Shown here one piece after another: positions 9,349 to 19,770 of a stretch of 46,478 nucleotides of DNA. The DNA comes from Lactifluus volemus (lineage: Eukaryota > Basidiomycota > Agaricomycetes > Russulales > Russulaceae), in NCBI GenBank assembly GCA_022376515.1, contig WTXI01000285.1:1-46478 (forward strand), written 5' to 3'. Position numbers and translations under genes: made by a program. Position 1 is the stretch's first letter, and the number at the start of each line of letters is the position of its first letter. The notes under the pieces are model-generated. The model worked only from the letters and a program-made list of their open reading frames with translations, made no database searches and had not been told where the DNA came from.

Positions 9349-11382
9349 TCAAAGTCCTGTTGCGAATTTCTTTCTGTGCATCGAGCACCTGGGTCCAGCA
9401 AGTATGGGGGGATGTAACAGCGGGGAAGGGTAGTAACCGAGACGCGTAACAAATGTTTGGATGAAAAAAGTAAGGAGACGCAGGGCAAATCTGTAAAAGT
9501 CCTCCTGTGAAAGCTTGTTAATCCCCATGGTCCTCACATCCGTAAAACTGCCCCAATCCCAGGCATCAAACCCATCCCACTCCATTACCACTTTCCTCAG
9601 GCAGCGCAGCCAGGTTCTCCATGCCTGCTTGTCCTCAAAAAATGTCGACTTGACGCCTCCATTCCGGATTGGGCCCCACATGTCTGTCATGCCCTCAACG
9701 GAGGTCCCTCGACCCTGATGATCCCATCGCTTTTGTTGATCCAGTGGAAACTGGAGGCGATCCATTTCCTTGATCTCTTCCATTGCATGATTCAAGTTGA
9801 GATTGTAGAGGATGGTCTGACGGATTTCAACATTATCGGCGGTCTCCATCTCAACATCACAGTGGCAATCGAGCCAATTAGTGGGATCGAACACAGTGTC
9901 AGTAATGAGGGCACTCATTACATCACCAAAGCATAGGGGCCCGCCGTAGATCCAGAACTTGGTGGGATCAAAGCTTGATGTATGCGAGGGGTGATTTGCA
10001 TCTGGTTTGGGCCACATTGACTTCCAATAGGTGTTACCTAGAATGGACTTCCACTCCGTGGTAGTAAGGCCCGGCAATCCATTCACTGGACGCCTTAAAA
10101 GTTGACCGCGCAGAAGGAGATAGTGGTAGTAAAATGTCCGCTGGTTCTCTTCATTAGCACCCCAGAAGAGGTGGAGTGGTGGGAATGTAAAGCGGCGTGG
10201 TGACTGTGCCCGGGCAAGATTTAAGGTATTGACATGGAGCATTGCGTGATCCCATATCTGCTGTCGTTTGGGGAACCAGGCCGGCGCAGACTTTACATCC
10301 TTGATGCGGCGCAGCTCCAGGTTGTTGGAAGGGTCAGGGTGAGCAGCTTGCCATTCTTTGGCCTTTTTTGCTTGCCGGCCAGCTGTGGAAAAGATATGAG
10401 TGTGAGAAGTGGGTGAAGAAAAGGGTACTAACTTACCCTCATCGTGGTGCCGATTTTCCACTTTGTCCAAGCGTCGCTTGTGGCCTTTAGTTGGGTTGAA
10501 GAAGTCCAAGCGACTGGCATATCCCCGAGCGGCCATCTCGAAATCTGCAATATCCTCCACATCCGGAGGATAGTACCAGTGGGGTAGAGAGTGGCGCAGG
10601 GGGTCAGGCGCCATCAGTTCTGACTTCGACAGGGAGCGTGGTGACAGTTCAACCCGCTTCTGCGGATCCAAAGAGTAGGTGGTAGAGGGGATGAGGAGGA
10701 AGGAGGCAAGTGACCAGTACACATGGCTGGCATAAAGATTTGCATCGTTGAATATTGCACCCCGCGTGGGTGCACGAAAAGAGGGTCCAGATTTTGAGTT
10801 AACCTCCACCCACCAATCGGCAAAAGCAAAGAGTTCGATGAGAGAACGCTGGATATTCCTGAAGACTTCCACAAAGTCTCGCCAAGCTTCAAACTCGCGT
10901 TCGAGACGATCGACAGCCTCAAAGGCCCGGATGTAAGCTTGTTGCGGATGCTGGACAGATGAAAAAGAAGGGGAAGGGGAAGTTATGATTTCATGGAAAG
11001 GTACTGCCACCACAGCCTTAGCAGCCTTCAAGCTGTCTCTGATGTCATCCAGCACATCAGGCTGGACAAGATGTGTGTTGGTTTTGGAGGGGTGAGGCCG
11101 CCACATCGTCTTGTCCACCGCACAGCGAAGGACGTTACAAAGGGAGTTGCGAGGAGGGAGAGGAATCCACGGGAGATAAGGAAATTTATCGTGATATGGC
11201 TGCGGGTAGAGCGTCCATTCATGCTCACCCCACAAGCCATCAACCCTGATAACAGGAGCGGTCCGCGACGGGGCAGAGGGGATGAAGTCAACATTGGCAG
11301 CCAGCATGACATGGCCTGGACACCAGTCATCGGCAGGAGCCCAGAATTCATACGGTACAGACGGGGGTTGAGGAGAGGACAT
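9349..11382 (-). CDS. large hypothetical protein, intact copy
   Basis: An uninterrupted minus-strand frame of 677 codons starting MSSPQPPSVPYEFW. Bases 10383-10436 have a perfect intron look (GTAAGT donor, pyrimidine-rich tail, CACAG acceptor) and are exactly 54 bases long, so they keep the frame open; the spliced product would be 659 residues. Sequence features are many Trp/Pro-rich stretches, a central Asp/Glu/Lys-rich segment around the intron and the motif DWGSFTDVRTMGINKLSQED near the C-terminus. No signal peptide or membrane span is obvious. I do not recognise the family; proteins of this look are common as lineage-specific orphans beside transposons in mushroom genomes. The first 484 codons lie inside the duplicated segment, so a second, truncated copy exists at 19894-21354. 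The last 193 codons are single copy. Confidence 0.65.
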   Translation of the reverse strand: MSSPQPPSVPYEFWAPADDWCPGHVMLAANVDFIPSAPSRTAPVIRVDGLWGEHEWTLYPQPYHDKFPYLPWIPLPPRNSLCNVLRCAVDKTMWRPHPSKTNTHLVQPDVLDDIRDSLKAAKAVVAVPFHEIITSPSPSFSSVQHPQQAYIRAFEAVDRLEREFEAWRDFVEVFRNIQRSLIELFAFADWWVEVNSKSGPSFRAPTRGAIFNDANLYASHVYWSLASFLLIPSTTYSLDPQKRVELSPRSLSKSELMAPDPLRHSLPHWYYPPDVEDIADFEMAARGYASRLDFFNPTKGHKRRLDKVENRHHDEGKLVPFSSPTSHTHIFSTAGRQAKKAKEWQAAHPDPSNNLELRRIKDVKSAPAWFPKRQQIWDHAMLHVNTLNLARAQSPRRFTFPPLHLFWGANEENQRTFYYHYLLLRGQLLRRPVNGLPGLTTTEWKSILGNTYWKSMWPKPDANHPSHTSSFDPTKFWIYGGPLCFGDVMSALITDTVFDPTNWLDCHCDVEMETADNVEIRQTILYNLNLNHAMEEIKEMDRLQFPLDQQKRWDHQGRGTSVEGMTDMWGPIRNGGVKSTFFEDKQAWRTWLRCLRKVVMEWDGFDAWDWGSFTDVRTMGINKLSQEDFYRFALRLLTFFIQTFVTRLGYYPSPLLHPPILAGPRCSMHRKKFATGL

Positions 11383-12473
11383 GAAATTACTACGCTTACT
11401 TTCAGCCTAGCAATCGCACAAAGTATTGACGAATACATACCGGAAAAAAAGAAAGAAAAAAATATCCACAGCCGTAGCAAGGAAAAATTTGATGCTGTGC
11501 AGGACACAAGGGGGGAGAACCAAGGAAACGGCCAGGGTAAGGGGGGGGGCAACAAACAAAATCACCCGAGGCAAGAAGACAAGGCGTCGATCCTGCTCCA
11601 GATGAGATTTGTGCGGAAAGGGGAACCAGGGCAGTGACTCGCAGCCAAGGACTTGAATACGCAGGACGGAAAGAGGGGGTGCAACAGAAAATCCACCCCG
11701 AAGTCACCAGACAGCGTGTCGAGGTAACCCAAGAATGGTTCTGTGCGGAGTGATGGAAGTTTGTGAGATGGTAGAGTTAAAATTGCCAGAATGATAGAGG
11801 TGCAGTTGAGCGGCGGGGTGATGTGAACTATGAGGCAGAGGAGGAGCGAAAGAGTTGCGCGTGTGGGACTCGGAAAGACTCGGAGGAGTGAAAAAAAAAT
11901 CGCTACCCGAAACCGCTTATGGGTCCGTGACCGTGGGATAGCTGGGGCTAGCAGTGCGTTCGAATTTGCTCGAATTTCTGGGGATGTCACAGTCTCGCCT
12001 GGGTATATTTTGAGTTTGAGAGTAGATTATGACTAGTGCTTACTTTGGGTGCCTTTAAATACATCTCTGACCTAGTGTAGTTGAGCGTTTCCCTCGAGCT
12101 CCTTCAAGTTAATCTTATCAATCTTATCTGAGCTGTGCCCACTACGGCCCGGGTTGCCGTACTTGTCTTAGCATTTTCGCGCATCCAGCTAAATTACTAG
12201 TAGGGGCTTGGGGGGGTTTTAGTGGGTAGCGGGGTCTCCTTCGAGTAGATCCGAGTCCCACTACCGAGGCGATCCGAAGAAGGCCAAGAGCACTGGGGCT
12301 ACAATCCGGGAACTTGGTCGGTAATGTTCCACCCTCAAGCCTGAGAAGAACTACGGTAAAGGTGAGCGGTAAAGCATTTCCCCCACCAGGCACACAGGCT
12401 CTCCGGGCCGGGCCTTCAACTCCTTGACGTTTCCCAAAAAAAAACTCCTCCCAGCTAGCTTGGTCACCCAGTA
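11383..12473. other. upstream region of orphan gene and left flank of FAS relic
   Basis: Contains the presumed promoter of the minus-strand orphan gene (purine-rich run at 11440-11465). The overlapping frames seen here on both strands are mutually incompatible and low in complexity. An identical stretch occurs at 21355-22445. No gene seen. Confidence 0.4.
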
Positions 12474-14052
12474 AAGGTTGCTTACATTGACTTCGAGCCC
12501 GATGAATGCCAAGGCAATCCCGTCATGACCTACCTTCAACGGTATGGATCAACCAAGTCGCCACAGATCTCCATTCCTACCGAATATCATCTTACTTTGA
12601 GCGCAAATCCTTCCGTCTACCGTGCACCAACCACCAACGAACCTTATTCAAAGGTCTCGGGGGACTTTAACCCCATTCACACGAATCCCTACTTTTCCTT
12701 GTACGAATTGCCGGGCACGATTACTCACGGCATGTTCTCCAGCGCTGCTGCTCGGTGCTACGTGGAGACTGTCGTGACCTTGGGCATCCCAGATCGCGTG
12801 TACAAGTGAGTACACAAATTTCTTGATGGAGGACGACGGAGACTTAGTTACAATGTCAATTTCGTCGGAAATGGTCCTTCCCAGAGATGAACTTAACCGT
12901 CAGAATCAAATATACCGCCATGCATGATGGCAACTTTGTCACCACCATCAACCAGCATGTTGAGTGGCGCAGCCGCCCACTGTCTATGCATTTACTGGCC
13001 AAGGTTCGCAGGAGCAGGGTATGAGTATGGAGCTGTATAACTCCTCTCCTGCTGCCCGTGCCGTCTGGGGACTCTGCCGATGCACACTTAATCTCTGCCT
13101 ATGGATTTTCTATTGTCCGAGAGAACCCTAAGACGAAGACCATCCACTTCGGTGGTATCAAGGGCCAACCCATCCGTGAGCAATATATGGAGATGACCTA
13201 TGACACGACAGATCGGGGTGGCAACATCAGGACTCTCCTGTTGCTTGCCGATATAAACGTCCGCACCCTTCAACACACTTTCATTCATCCAAATGGTCAG
13301 CTTTTCGCTACCCAGTTTGCGCAGATTGTCCTTGTCATTATGTCACGTGCTGCATTCGAGGATATGCACTCGAAAGCTTCGTCCAGCCTGACGCCGCTTT
13401 CGCTGACCACTCGCTGGGCGAGTTCTCTGCTCTCGCTTCGGTTGCTGATATCTTGCCCAATTCCTCTCTCGTCGATGTCGTCTTTTACCGTGGTCTGACC
13501 ATGCAGCGTGCTGTCGAACGTGACGAGCTGAGCCGCTCGAACTGTGCCATGTGTGCCGTCAATCCCAGTTGGTTAGCCAGACGTTCGACGATGCGGCCCT
13601 CCGCGAGGTCGTCGATACTATCTCCAATGTCAGAGACTGCCTTTTGGAGATCGTGAATTTCAACGTCGAGGTGCGTCACCATTTTTATGTTGCTATATGG
13701 CCGCTAATCGACACCAGGGCCAACAATATGTCTGTGCTGGCGAGCTTGTCGCATTGAAAACTTTGACGAACGTCCTCAATTATCTCAAGGTGCAGAAGGT
13801 CGATATCACTAAGGCATGTATTCTTATATTTCTGGCTATTCATTATGCTCACTATCGCTGTCCAGCTGACCGAGAAATTTGGTCTCGCTAAAGTTAAGGA
13901 TATGCTGAAGGACATCGTCAACAACTGCTACGACCATGCCCTCGAAAAGCAAAAGTCCGAAGGTTATATTGTGCTTGAATGTGGTCTCGCCACCATCCCT
14001 CTCGCAGGCATCGATATTCCTTTCCACTCGCGTTACCTCTGGTCTGGCGTTA

Positions 14053-15839
14053 TTGTATTTTGCATATGAGTTGACACAACCAAAAAATAAATAAATAAAT
14101 ATTTTTAAAATTGAAACATGAATATCTCCCCGAAATCTCAACGTATGAGGCTCGCAGGGGCACCAAAGTGATTGGAAGAATCAGTGGTATAGAGCTATGA
14201 TGGACCGAGGAAGAAAAATGAGAGATAAAGATTTTCAATTTCCGGAGTGGAGGACCACTTCCATGCTCTACAAATTTCCGTGTTTAGATTACAGCCTCCT
14301 GATGTATAAATATGACTGCAGAATGTACTCAGGGAGCCAGCAAAACCATGCCTCTTGTGCCTACCTTGTGTCTATGGCACAGGACAGAGGCCACAGCTGC
14401 TGACTAATAGTGACTAAGCACATGTCAGTGCGTGAGAAAGGTACATGAGTAATCAACAGAACACATAACACCATCCTTTCTTTCTTCATTCACCATGCTG
14501 AACGTCATCGACCCTTGTGAACAAGGGGGATGGCTCCTGGGCACGCTCCAAGTATGAAGCCGCAAGGTGGATGCTTAGCAGTGCCCTGGGTAGGCAAACA
14601 TATGGTGTCTTGATTACTCTTCTGAGTCCTTTCATCTCCTATATCCTGCCAACACCTTGTCCACATTCACCATGCTGAACGTCACCGACCCTTGTGAACA
14701 AGGGGGATGGCTCCTGGGCACGCTCCAAGTATGAAGCCGCAAGGTGGATGCTTAGTAGTGCCCTGGGTAGGCAAACATATGGTGTCTTGATTACTCTTCC
14801 AAGTCCTTTCATCTTCTATATCCTGCCAACACCTTGTCCACATTCACCATGCTGAACATCATCGACCCTTGTGAACAAGGGGGATGGCTCCTGGGCACGC
14901 TCCAAGTATGAAGCCGCAAGGTGGATGCTTAGTAGTGCCCCAGGTAGGCAAACATATGGTGTCTTGATTACTCTTTCAAGTCCTTTCATCTCCTATATCC
15001 TGCCAACACCTTGTCCATGTAGTGATCAACAAGGGTAACCCTGGGGTATCTTTATTGGTACCCTTACCCTTACCCCAGTAAACCCTTATCCCAAGGCTGG
15101 GGTTGGGGATTGAGGCAGGGGTACACATACTGACCTGGAGGTTAGGGTTAGGGTCATGCCTCCTATGAGGTAAGTGTGTGCCATTGTCTTCACCTACTAC
15201 TGTGCACTTCACTAAAACATCCATTTTCACCTCCTCTACCCTTCTGTTGTTCCTCTCACCTCCCTTCTGTGGGCGTGCTGCTGTGCCTCATCACAGCATC
15301 CATTTCTGCTGTAAGGACAGCCACGTGGCTGGCCTTGAAACCATTGTTTCGTGTGCATTTCCCTCTCGTTCTCATGATCCCTTAGATCTTCTTGTTCTTG
15401 CCAAGTTCTGTTCAATTTCTGGCATTCCTGACTTGCTGCGACCCTGTCTAATTGATGATCTGGGCCACAAATTGATACATATATGAGAACAGATTATAAA
15501 CTTACCTGACTTTCATTTCTTGCCAACAGAACCAACAGAACCCTTTGGAGCACTAGTTTTTGGTCATTTTCTCCCCATGGTCATGGCAAAAGGGTGAAAA
15601 AAAAAATGCACACGTCACTCTGAATCTGGTAGCACAGTTACACCAAGCTCAGAAAATGAATTTTTTTAATCCTCTCTTTTCCTTCCTCGGTCCATGATAG
15701 CTCTATACCGCTGGTTCTTCCGATCACTTTGGTGCCCCTCCGAGCTTTATATGTTGAGAATTTGGGGAGATATTCACATTTAAATTTTTATTTATTTAAA
15801 TTTTTTTTTTCGTTGTGACAACTCATATGCAAAATACAA
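14053..15839 (+). mobile_element. long-TIR DNA element in FAS relic, copy 1
   Basis: The two ends are inverted copies: TTGTATTTTGCATATGAGTT at 14053 and its reverse complement ending at 15839. Similarity continues inward for about 160 bases (GGGGCACCAAAGTGAT and GGTATAGAGCTAT occur in both arms). The interior holds three tandem 177-base repeats and no recognisable transposase. No target-site duplication is visible in the flanks (GGCGTTA left, CAATCGC right), and about 28 codons expected between the flanks are absent, so insertion was accompanied or followed by a deletion. Superfamily unresolved; Mutator-like elements often have arms this long. Confidence 0.75.
14491..15017 (+). repeat. three tandem 177-base units, copy 1
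   Basis: Units begin at 14491, 14668 and 14845 with CACCATGCTGAAC and share GTGAACAAGGGGGATGGCTC and TAGGCAAACATATGGTGTCT. Only a few substitutions separate them. They sit inside the long-TIR element. Confidence 0.9.
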
Positions 15840-16079
15840 CAATCGCATCGCCCTTCGCTGTCAACAAGGCCTCTGCCGAACTCATCTATAACCGCACATT
15901 AGGGTACAACATGGGTAACCCATGGGTATTTTTATACATACCCTGACCCCAACCCACGAAAACCCATACCCACAGCCACGGGTGGTGGGTTACCCGCATT
16001 TTTGGCTGCGGGTAACCCATTTACCCATACCCATTGGGTAAGGGGTATGGGTTTGCTCACATAATCAACTCACGGTAAT

Positions 16080-16163
16080 TGCACACCTCGGGATTCGAAC
16101 TCTCGACTCATGCACACATAAACTAGGTTCAAAGTAATCTTTACCATTACACCATCCAGGCTC
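16080..16163 (-). repeat. tRNA-derived (SINE-like) sequence in hAT element, copy 1
   Basis: On the minus strand, TGGTGTAATGGT fits an RNA polymerase III A box and is the form found in glutamine tRNAs; about 45 bases on, AGTTCGAATCCC fits a B box. The acceptor and T stems do not pair well, and the anticodon arm is not convincing. So this is a degenerate tRNA relic or SINE head rather than a working tRNA gene. Confidence 0.5.
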
Positions 16164-16429
16164 ATTATTTTTTTCTCCATAGCCCTCCTTAACCTGCTTC
16201 CTTGCCTCAGTCTGCACTTTGTCGACATGTTGAACTCTCGCGCTTTGCCTTGTCATCCCCTCACTTCGCTTCCCTCTCTGTCGCCGTGCCCGTGCCCACT
16301 GTATATTCTTTGCCTCTGCCTCTGCCATCACCTTCCCTTCTCTTGCGCGTTCTCCGTTGCCATCATCGCCAGCCCTCTGTCATCGCTTCGTCTCGCGTCC
16401 TCGTGGTCTTTGTGTTGCTCTCGCTGCCA

Positions 16430-16553
16430 CGGTCGTCCCGCCCTCGGTCGGTGTCATCATCGCGACACCCCCCTCACCGCTACCACTGCCGCGGTCGTCC
16501 CGCCCTCGGTCGGTGTCATCATCGCGACACCCCCCTCGCCGCTACCACTGCCG
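16430..16553 (+). repeat. 62-base tandem pair, copy 1
   Basis: CGGTCGTCCCGCCCTCGGTC starts at 16430 and again at 16492. The two units differ by one or two bases. Confidence 0.85.
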
Positions 16554-18514
16554 TGGCCTGTTAGCTTGGTCCATTGGTTTGTCATGATTCTTTTTTTTGA
16601 CTTTTCACAACTAATCTTTCTTTACTCTCTTGTTTCCTATTCCTCTCCTGCATCTCTTTCGAGGGACGTCCCACCCGTAGACAGTCTATTGGCGTCACGG
16701 TTGCTCGGGCGTCGCTGTTGCGACCGTCCGAGCGCCTGACACCTGTGGCTTGTGCTATGGTGTGCGCGGTTCCCCTCCTGTGCCGCCCCTGCCATCTCCC
16801 CCCTCGCCGCCGTTCCAACGTGGCCATTGCTGTGCCGCCGCCGCCGTTCCCGACGCGGTCGTTGCTGCCCACGCAGCGTTTGCCGTCCCACCGCCGCTGT
16901 TCCCGACGTGGCCGTTGCTATCCACGCGCGGTTGCTGACCCCCCGCTGCTGTTCCCGACGCAGCGGTTACTGTCCCGACGCCGCCACCGCCTCGATGCGC
17001 TGTTCCGACGCCGCCACTGTTCCCGACACCACCCATACCACGTTGCGCATGCCTGCGGCCTGCCCCGCCCCCACCGCCACAGCCCCTCTACCGCCCCACC
17101 CGCAAGTTTGGTACGGGTCCCGCACCTACGGGTACGGGTTGGGTCAGGGTCTGGAAATAGAGACCCTGACCCATACCCATGAGACCCTTACCCACCAAAC
17201 CCCGGGGTTTACCCTACCCGTGTTGCACCCTACCGCACATCATCTCCACGGCTCTCGAAAGTTCTTCGCAAGTGGGATGAAGAACACTGGGATGCCCCCG
17301 AGCAACGGCAGAAGCTCGCCTGGGTTCTGCTAGTCGAGCTGCTATCTTTACCAGTTTGCTTTTCCCGTGCGCTGGATCGAAACCCAAGATCTATTCTTCG
17401 GACAGTACAGGTTTGAGCGCTTCATCGAGATTGGCCCATCCCCAACTCTCACTGGTATGGCTGTACGCACCCTCAAGGCCAAATACGAGGCGAAGGATGA
17501 CTCAACTAGCGTTGTCCGTCGATTATTCTGTGCTTCAAAGCATCAGAAGGAGATCTATTATCAGTTCGAAGATGACCTTGAGGTAACATCTGAACCAGAC
17601 ACAACCAGTGAAACGGCACCTCCGGCACTCACTCCACTACCAAGTGTGCCAGTCGCAGTTGCTACCGCTACTCCAGCTGCCGTCGGTCCTGCTGTTACCA
17701 TTGAAGACACTCCGATCTGTGCTGTCGACGTCCTTGCTGCGATTGTCTCTCGAAAGTTAAAGAAGCAACTCAGCGAGATCCCTCTCTCCAAGTCCATAAG
17801 GGATCTCTCTAAGGGCAAGTCGACCCTTCAAAATGAGATTATGGGCGAGTTTTCATCTGCGCCTGATAAGGGCGAGGAGCTGCCGCTCGAGGAACTTGGC
17901 GCTGCCCTTGCGCCTGGTCACTCCGGCAATCTCGGGAAGTATTTCACTAGTCTCGTGTCGCGTGCAATTGGTGGCACGATGCCCGGTGGTTTCAACATCT
18001 CAAGTGCGAAAGCTCACCTTTCTAAGGCATGGGGCTTGGGTCCCCAACGCGCCGACGTCGTGCTACTGATTGCTACCACCATGGAGCCCACCAAGCACCG
18101 GGCTCAGAGGCCGAGGGCAAGCTTGGCTCGACGCCGCTGCACAAGTCTATGCTCAGCATACAGGCATCACTCTTCCTACCGGTGGTTCCGGCAGTGGTGC
18201 CGGAGGCTCTTCTGGAAGTGCTGTGATGAACAGCGAGGCATTCCTCAAGTTCCAAGCTGAGCAGTATGAATTCGCGCACCAGCAAATTAACCTCTACTCT
18301 CGCTACTTGAAGCGTGACCCCACGTTCACCAGAGCCACGTCTGCCACCATACCTTGCCTCCCTTGTAATGCCATCTGCACCGCCTCTTCTGTTCCCATCA
18401 ACGACACCTCCGTTCCCACCGCCATCCTCTATTGTCGAAGGAACGCGGACTTTGGAAGAAGAGGTCGTTCTCCTGGTCCCTACTAATAGCGAACCGCAAC
18501 AGTAGAGCCCACCG

Positions 18515-19273
18515 ATGCCGCCACCACCAAGGCTGTTCCCGCTCGCCAAGCTGCTGGCACGCAACATGATGCACGTGTACTCGCCCGCCAAACCTGGTCC
18601 ACTGAGCTGGATCCTCTTCCTCGCAGCTTTACCTGAGAGCACAGCTGCAGCCCCACCACCACCACATCAGAAGAATCAGAACAACCACACAATATTTGTA
18701 CCCGCTACCGCCGTCTTCAAACTGCCGCCCCCGCCGCCAGCGCCCCTTCTTCTCCGTCCAGGCGCAGCAAGCAACGCTGCCACTACGCGGCCACGGGCAA
18801 AAAGGCACGCATCCGGCAATGCCGAGCTTGACGTTGACATCGACGTTAATGTCAACGTAGCAGCAGCAGCAGCACAGCACCCGAACCTCAACTCTGATCT
18901 TGCCGCCATCACCGTTGCAGGTGATGGTGGTGATGTTATGGAGGTGGAAGATGTGGGAGGAGCGGGCCGAACTCGTGACCCCCGTGCACTAGAGAAGGAA
19001 AATACGATTAGGAGAAGGTTAAAAGGTCCAGTTGCAGCTGCCAAGACAAGGAAGTTGGTGACAAAGTCGGTGGCCCCTCACAAGTCTGCACCTGTACCTG
19101 CGGAATCAGCAATGGTTGAGCTGGGATGGGTGGGTGGTGCTGCGAGTGGGTTGTTGTTAGTTGCCGCACGTGGTGGTGGGGCTGCTGCTGGGGGAACGAT
19201 GGTGAATGGACTGTGGCACGTGCCGATCGATAGTGCAGAAGCTGCTGCTGCTGCGGAAGGTGTACCAGCATGA
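18515..19273 (+). CDS. hypothetical Pro/Ala-rich ORF after the FAS break, copy 1
   Basis: A 252-codon open frame begins about 200 bases after fatty acid synthase homology ends, in sequence that no longer resembles the synthase. It starts MPPPPRLFPLAKLLARN and contains Pro runs, Ala runs, an Asp/Val repeat (LDVDIDVNVNV), a charged segment PRALEKENTIRRRLKGP and a Gly/Ala-rich tail encoded partly by GCT repeats. No family is recognised. The upstream frame (about 18280-18505) reads similarly but is closed by a TAG, so an intron may be involved. Low complexity and neighbouring relics make a chance or captured frame quite possible. Confidence 0.3.
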   Translation: MPPPPRLFPLAKLLARNMMHVYSPAKPGPLSWILFLAALPESTAAAPPPPHQKNQNNHTIFVPATAVFKLPPPPPAPLLLRPGAASNAATTRPRAKRHASGNAELDVDIDVNVNVAAAAAQHPNLNSDLAAITVAGDGGDVMEVEDVGGAGRTRDPRALEKENTIRRRLKGPVAAAKTRKLVTKSVAPHKSAPVPAESAMVELGWVGGAASGLLLVAARGGGAAAGGTMVNGLWHVPIDSAEAAAAAEGVPA

Positions 19274-19404
19274 GCGTGACCAACAATGATGTTTGATATA
19301 TATACACATCCATAATACATATATCAGAGAGACAGCATGAAACCAGCAAAGTAAGCGTCGAGTGTGGCGAGCCCATCCACTGACCTGGACCTCGCACCCT
19401 TGGT

Positions 19405-19770
19405 ACCACATTAGTAGCCTCCCCAGCTCTTACAAGATGCCCCTTGGACCTTACAATAGCATTAGTAGGTAAAATTTCACCTACTGTATAATGAGTACCC
19501 TAGTAGAGCCATATATTACCCTAGGTACTATGTTAGTAGCCTTCCTGGCTCTTACAAGATGCCCTGTGGTGCCTTACAATCATGTTATTAGGTAAAATTT
19601 AGCCTACTGTACAATGACCACCCTACTGTCAACATATTAGCATATAAACACACTAGTATGATATTAGGTATCACTTTAGTAGCCTTCCCAACCCTTACAA
19701 GATATTCTGCCATGCCTTACAATTACATTAGTAGGCACAACATATCCTACTGTATGTTTGAAATCCTAAT
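19405..19770 (+). repeat. AT-rich three-unit repeat, copy 1
   Basis: Units begin with TTAGTAGCCT-like starts at 19411, 19533 and 19676 and share CTTACAAGAT and CCTTACAAT. The first ends in a small palindrome, AGTAGGT..ACCTACT. No coding frame. Confidence 0.75.

Larger units (their letters stand above)
15900..17232 (+). mobile_element. non-autonomous hAT element in FAS relic, copy 1
   Basis: The left end TAGGGTACAACATGGGTA matches the reverse complement of the right end, TAGGGTGCAACACGGGTA, at 16 of 18 bases. The element is flanked by a perfect 8-base direct repeat, CCGCACAT, at 15892-15899 and 17233-17240, the hallmark of hAT transposition. Removing element plus one repeat restores the synthase reading across the site (ELIYNRT joined to a Ser-Pro-like continuation). 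Subterminal regions are full of ACCCATA/GGGTA motifs, also typical of hAT ends. The 1,333-base interior holds a tRNA-like sequence, a 62-base tandem pair and GC-rich degenerate repeats but no transposase, so it depends on another element for movement. Confidence 0.88.
12474..18318 (+). pseudogene. fatty acid synthase fragment (DH, malonyl/palmitoyl transferase, ACP), copy 1
   Basis: Blocks follow fungal type I fatty acid synthase order. About 12474-12808 is the hot-dog dehydratase (KVSGDFNPIHTNPYFS, GTITHGMFSSAA). 12850-13050 gives VNFVGMVLPRDELNV and then [10 protein letters not shown], the start of the malonyl/palmitoyl transferase. 13300-14050 continues it, with DHSLGEFSALAS where the family has GHSLGE. 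15850-17350 resumes it, and 17367-18100 holds IEIGPSPTLTGMAVRTLKAK, a Pro/Ala linker, and the acyl carrier domain with GKSTLQNEI, whose serine would carry phosphopantetheine. Homology stops after YLKRD at 18318. The direct run from transferase into carrier domain is the single-chain basidiomycete design. It is dead: there are several one-base frame breaks (about 13380, 13555, 17350, 18115), two transposon insertions, a missing segment of about 28 residues at the first insertion, and no reductase, ketosynthase or acetyltransferase part. Confidence 0.88.

Noticed and set aside
11028..11990. Frames of 100-214 codons on both strands upstream of and overlapping the orphan gene start
   Set aside because: They overlap each other and the orphan gene antisense, are low in complexity and show no family motif.
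14491..15017. CRISPR-like array
   Set aside because: Three 177-base units without short repeat-spacer structure, in a eukaryotic transposon; a plain tandem repeat.
14040..15850. Target-site duplication for the long-TIR element
   Set aside because: Flanks GGCGTTA and CAATCGC share no direct repeat in any register tried, so none is claimed.
16202..17333. Long Pro/Arg/Ser-rich frames in the hAT interior
   Set aside because: They arise from GC-rich degenerate repeats without stop codons, occur in all frames and match no transposase.
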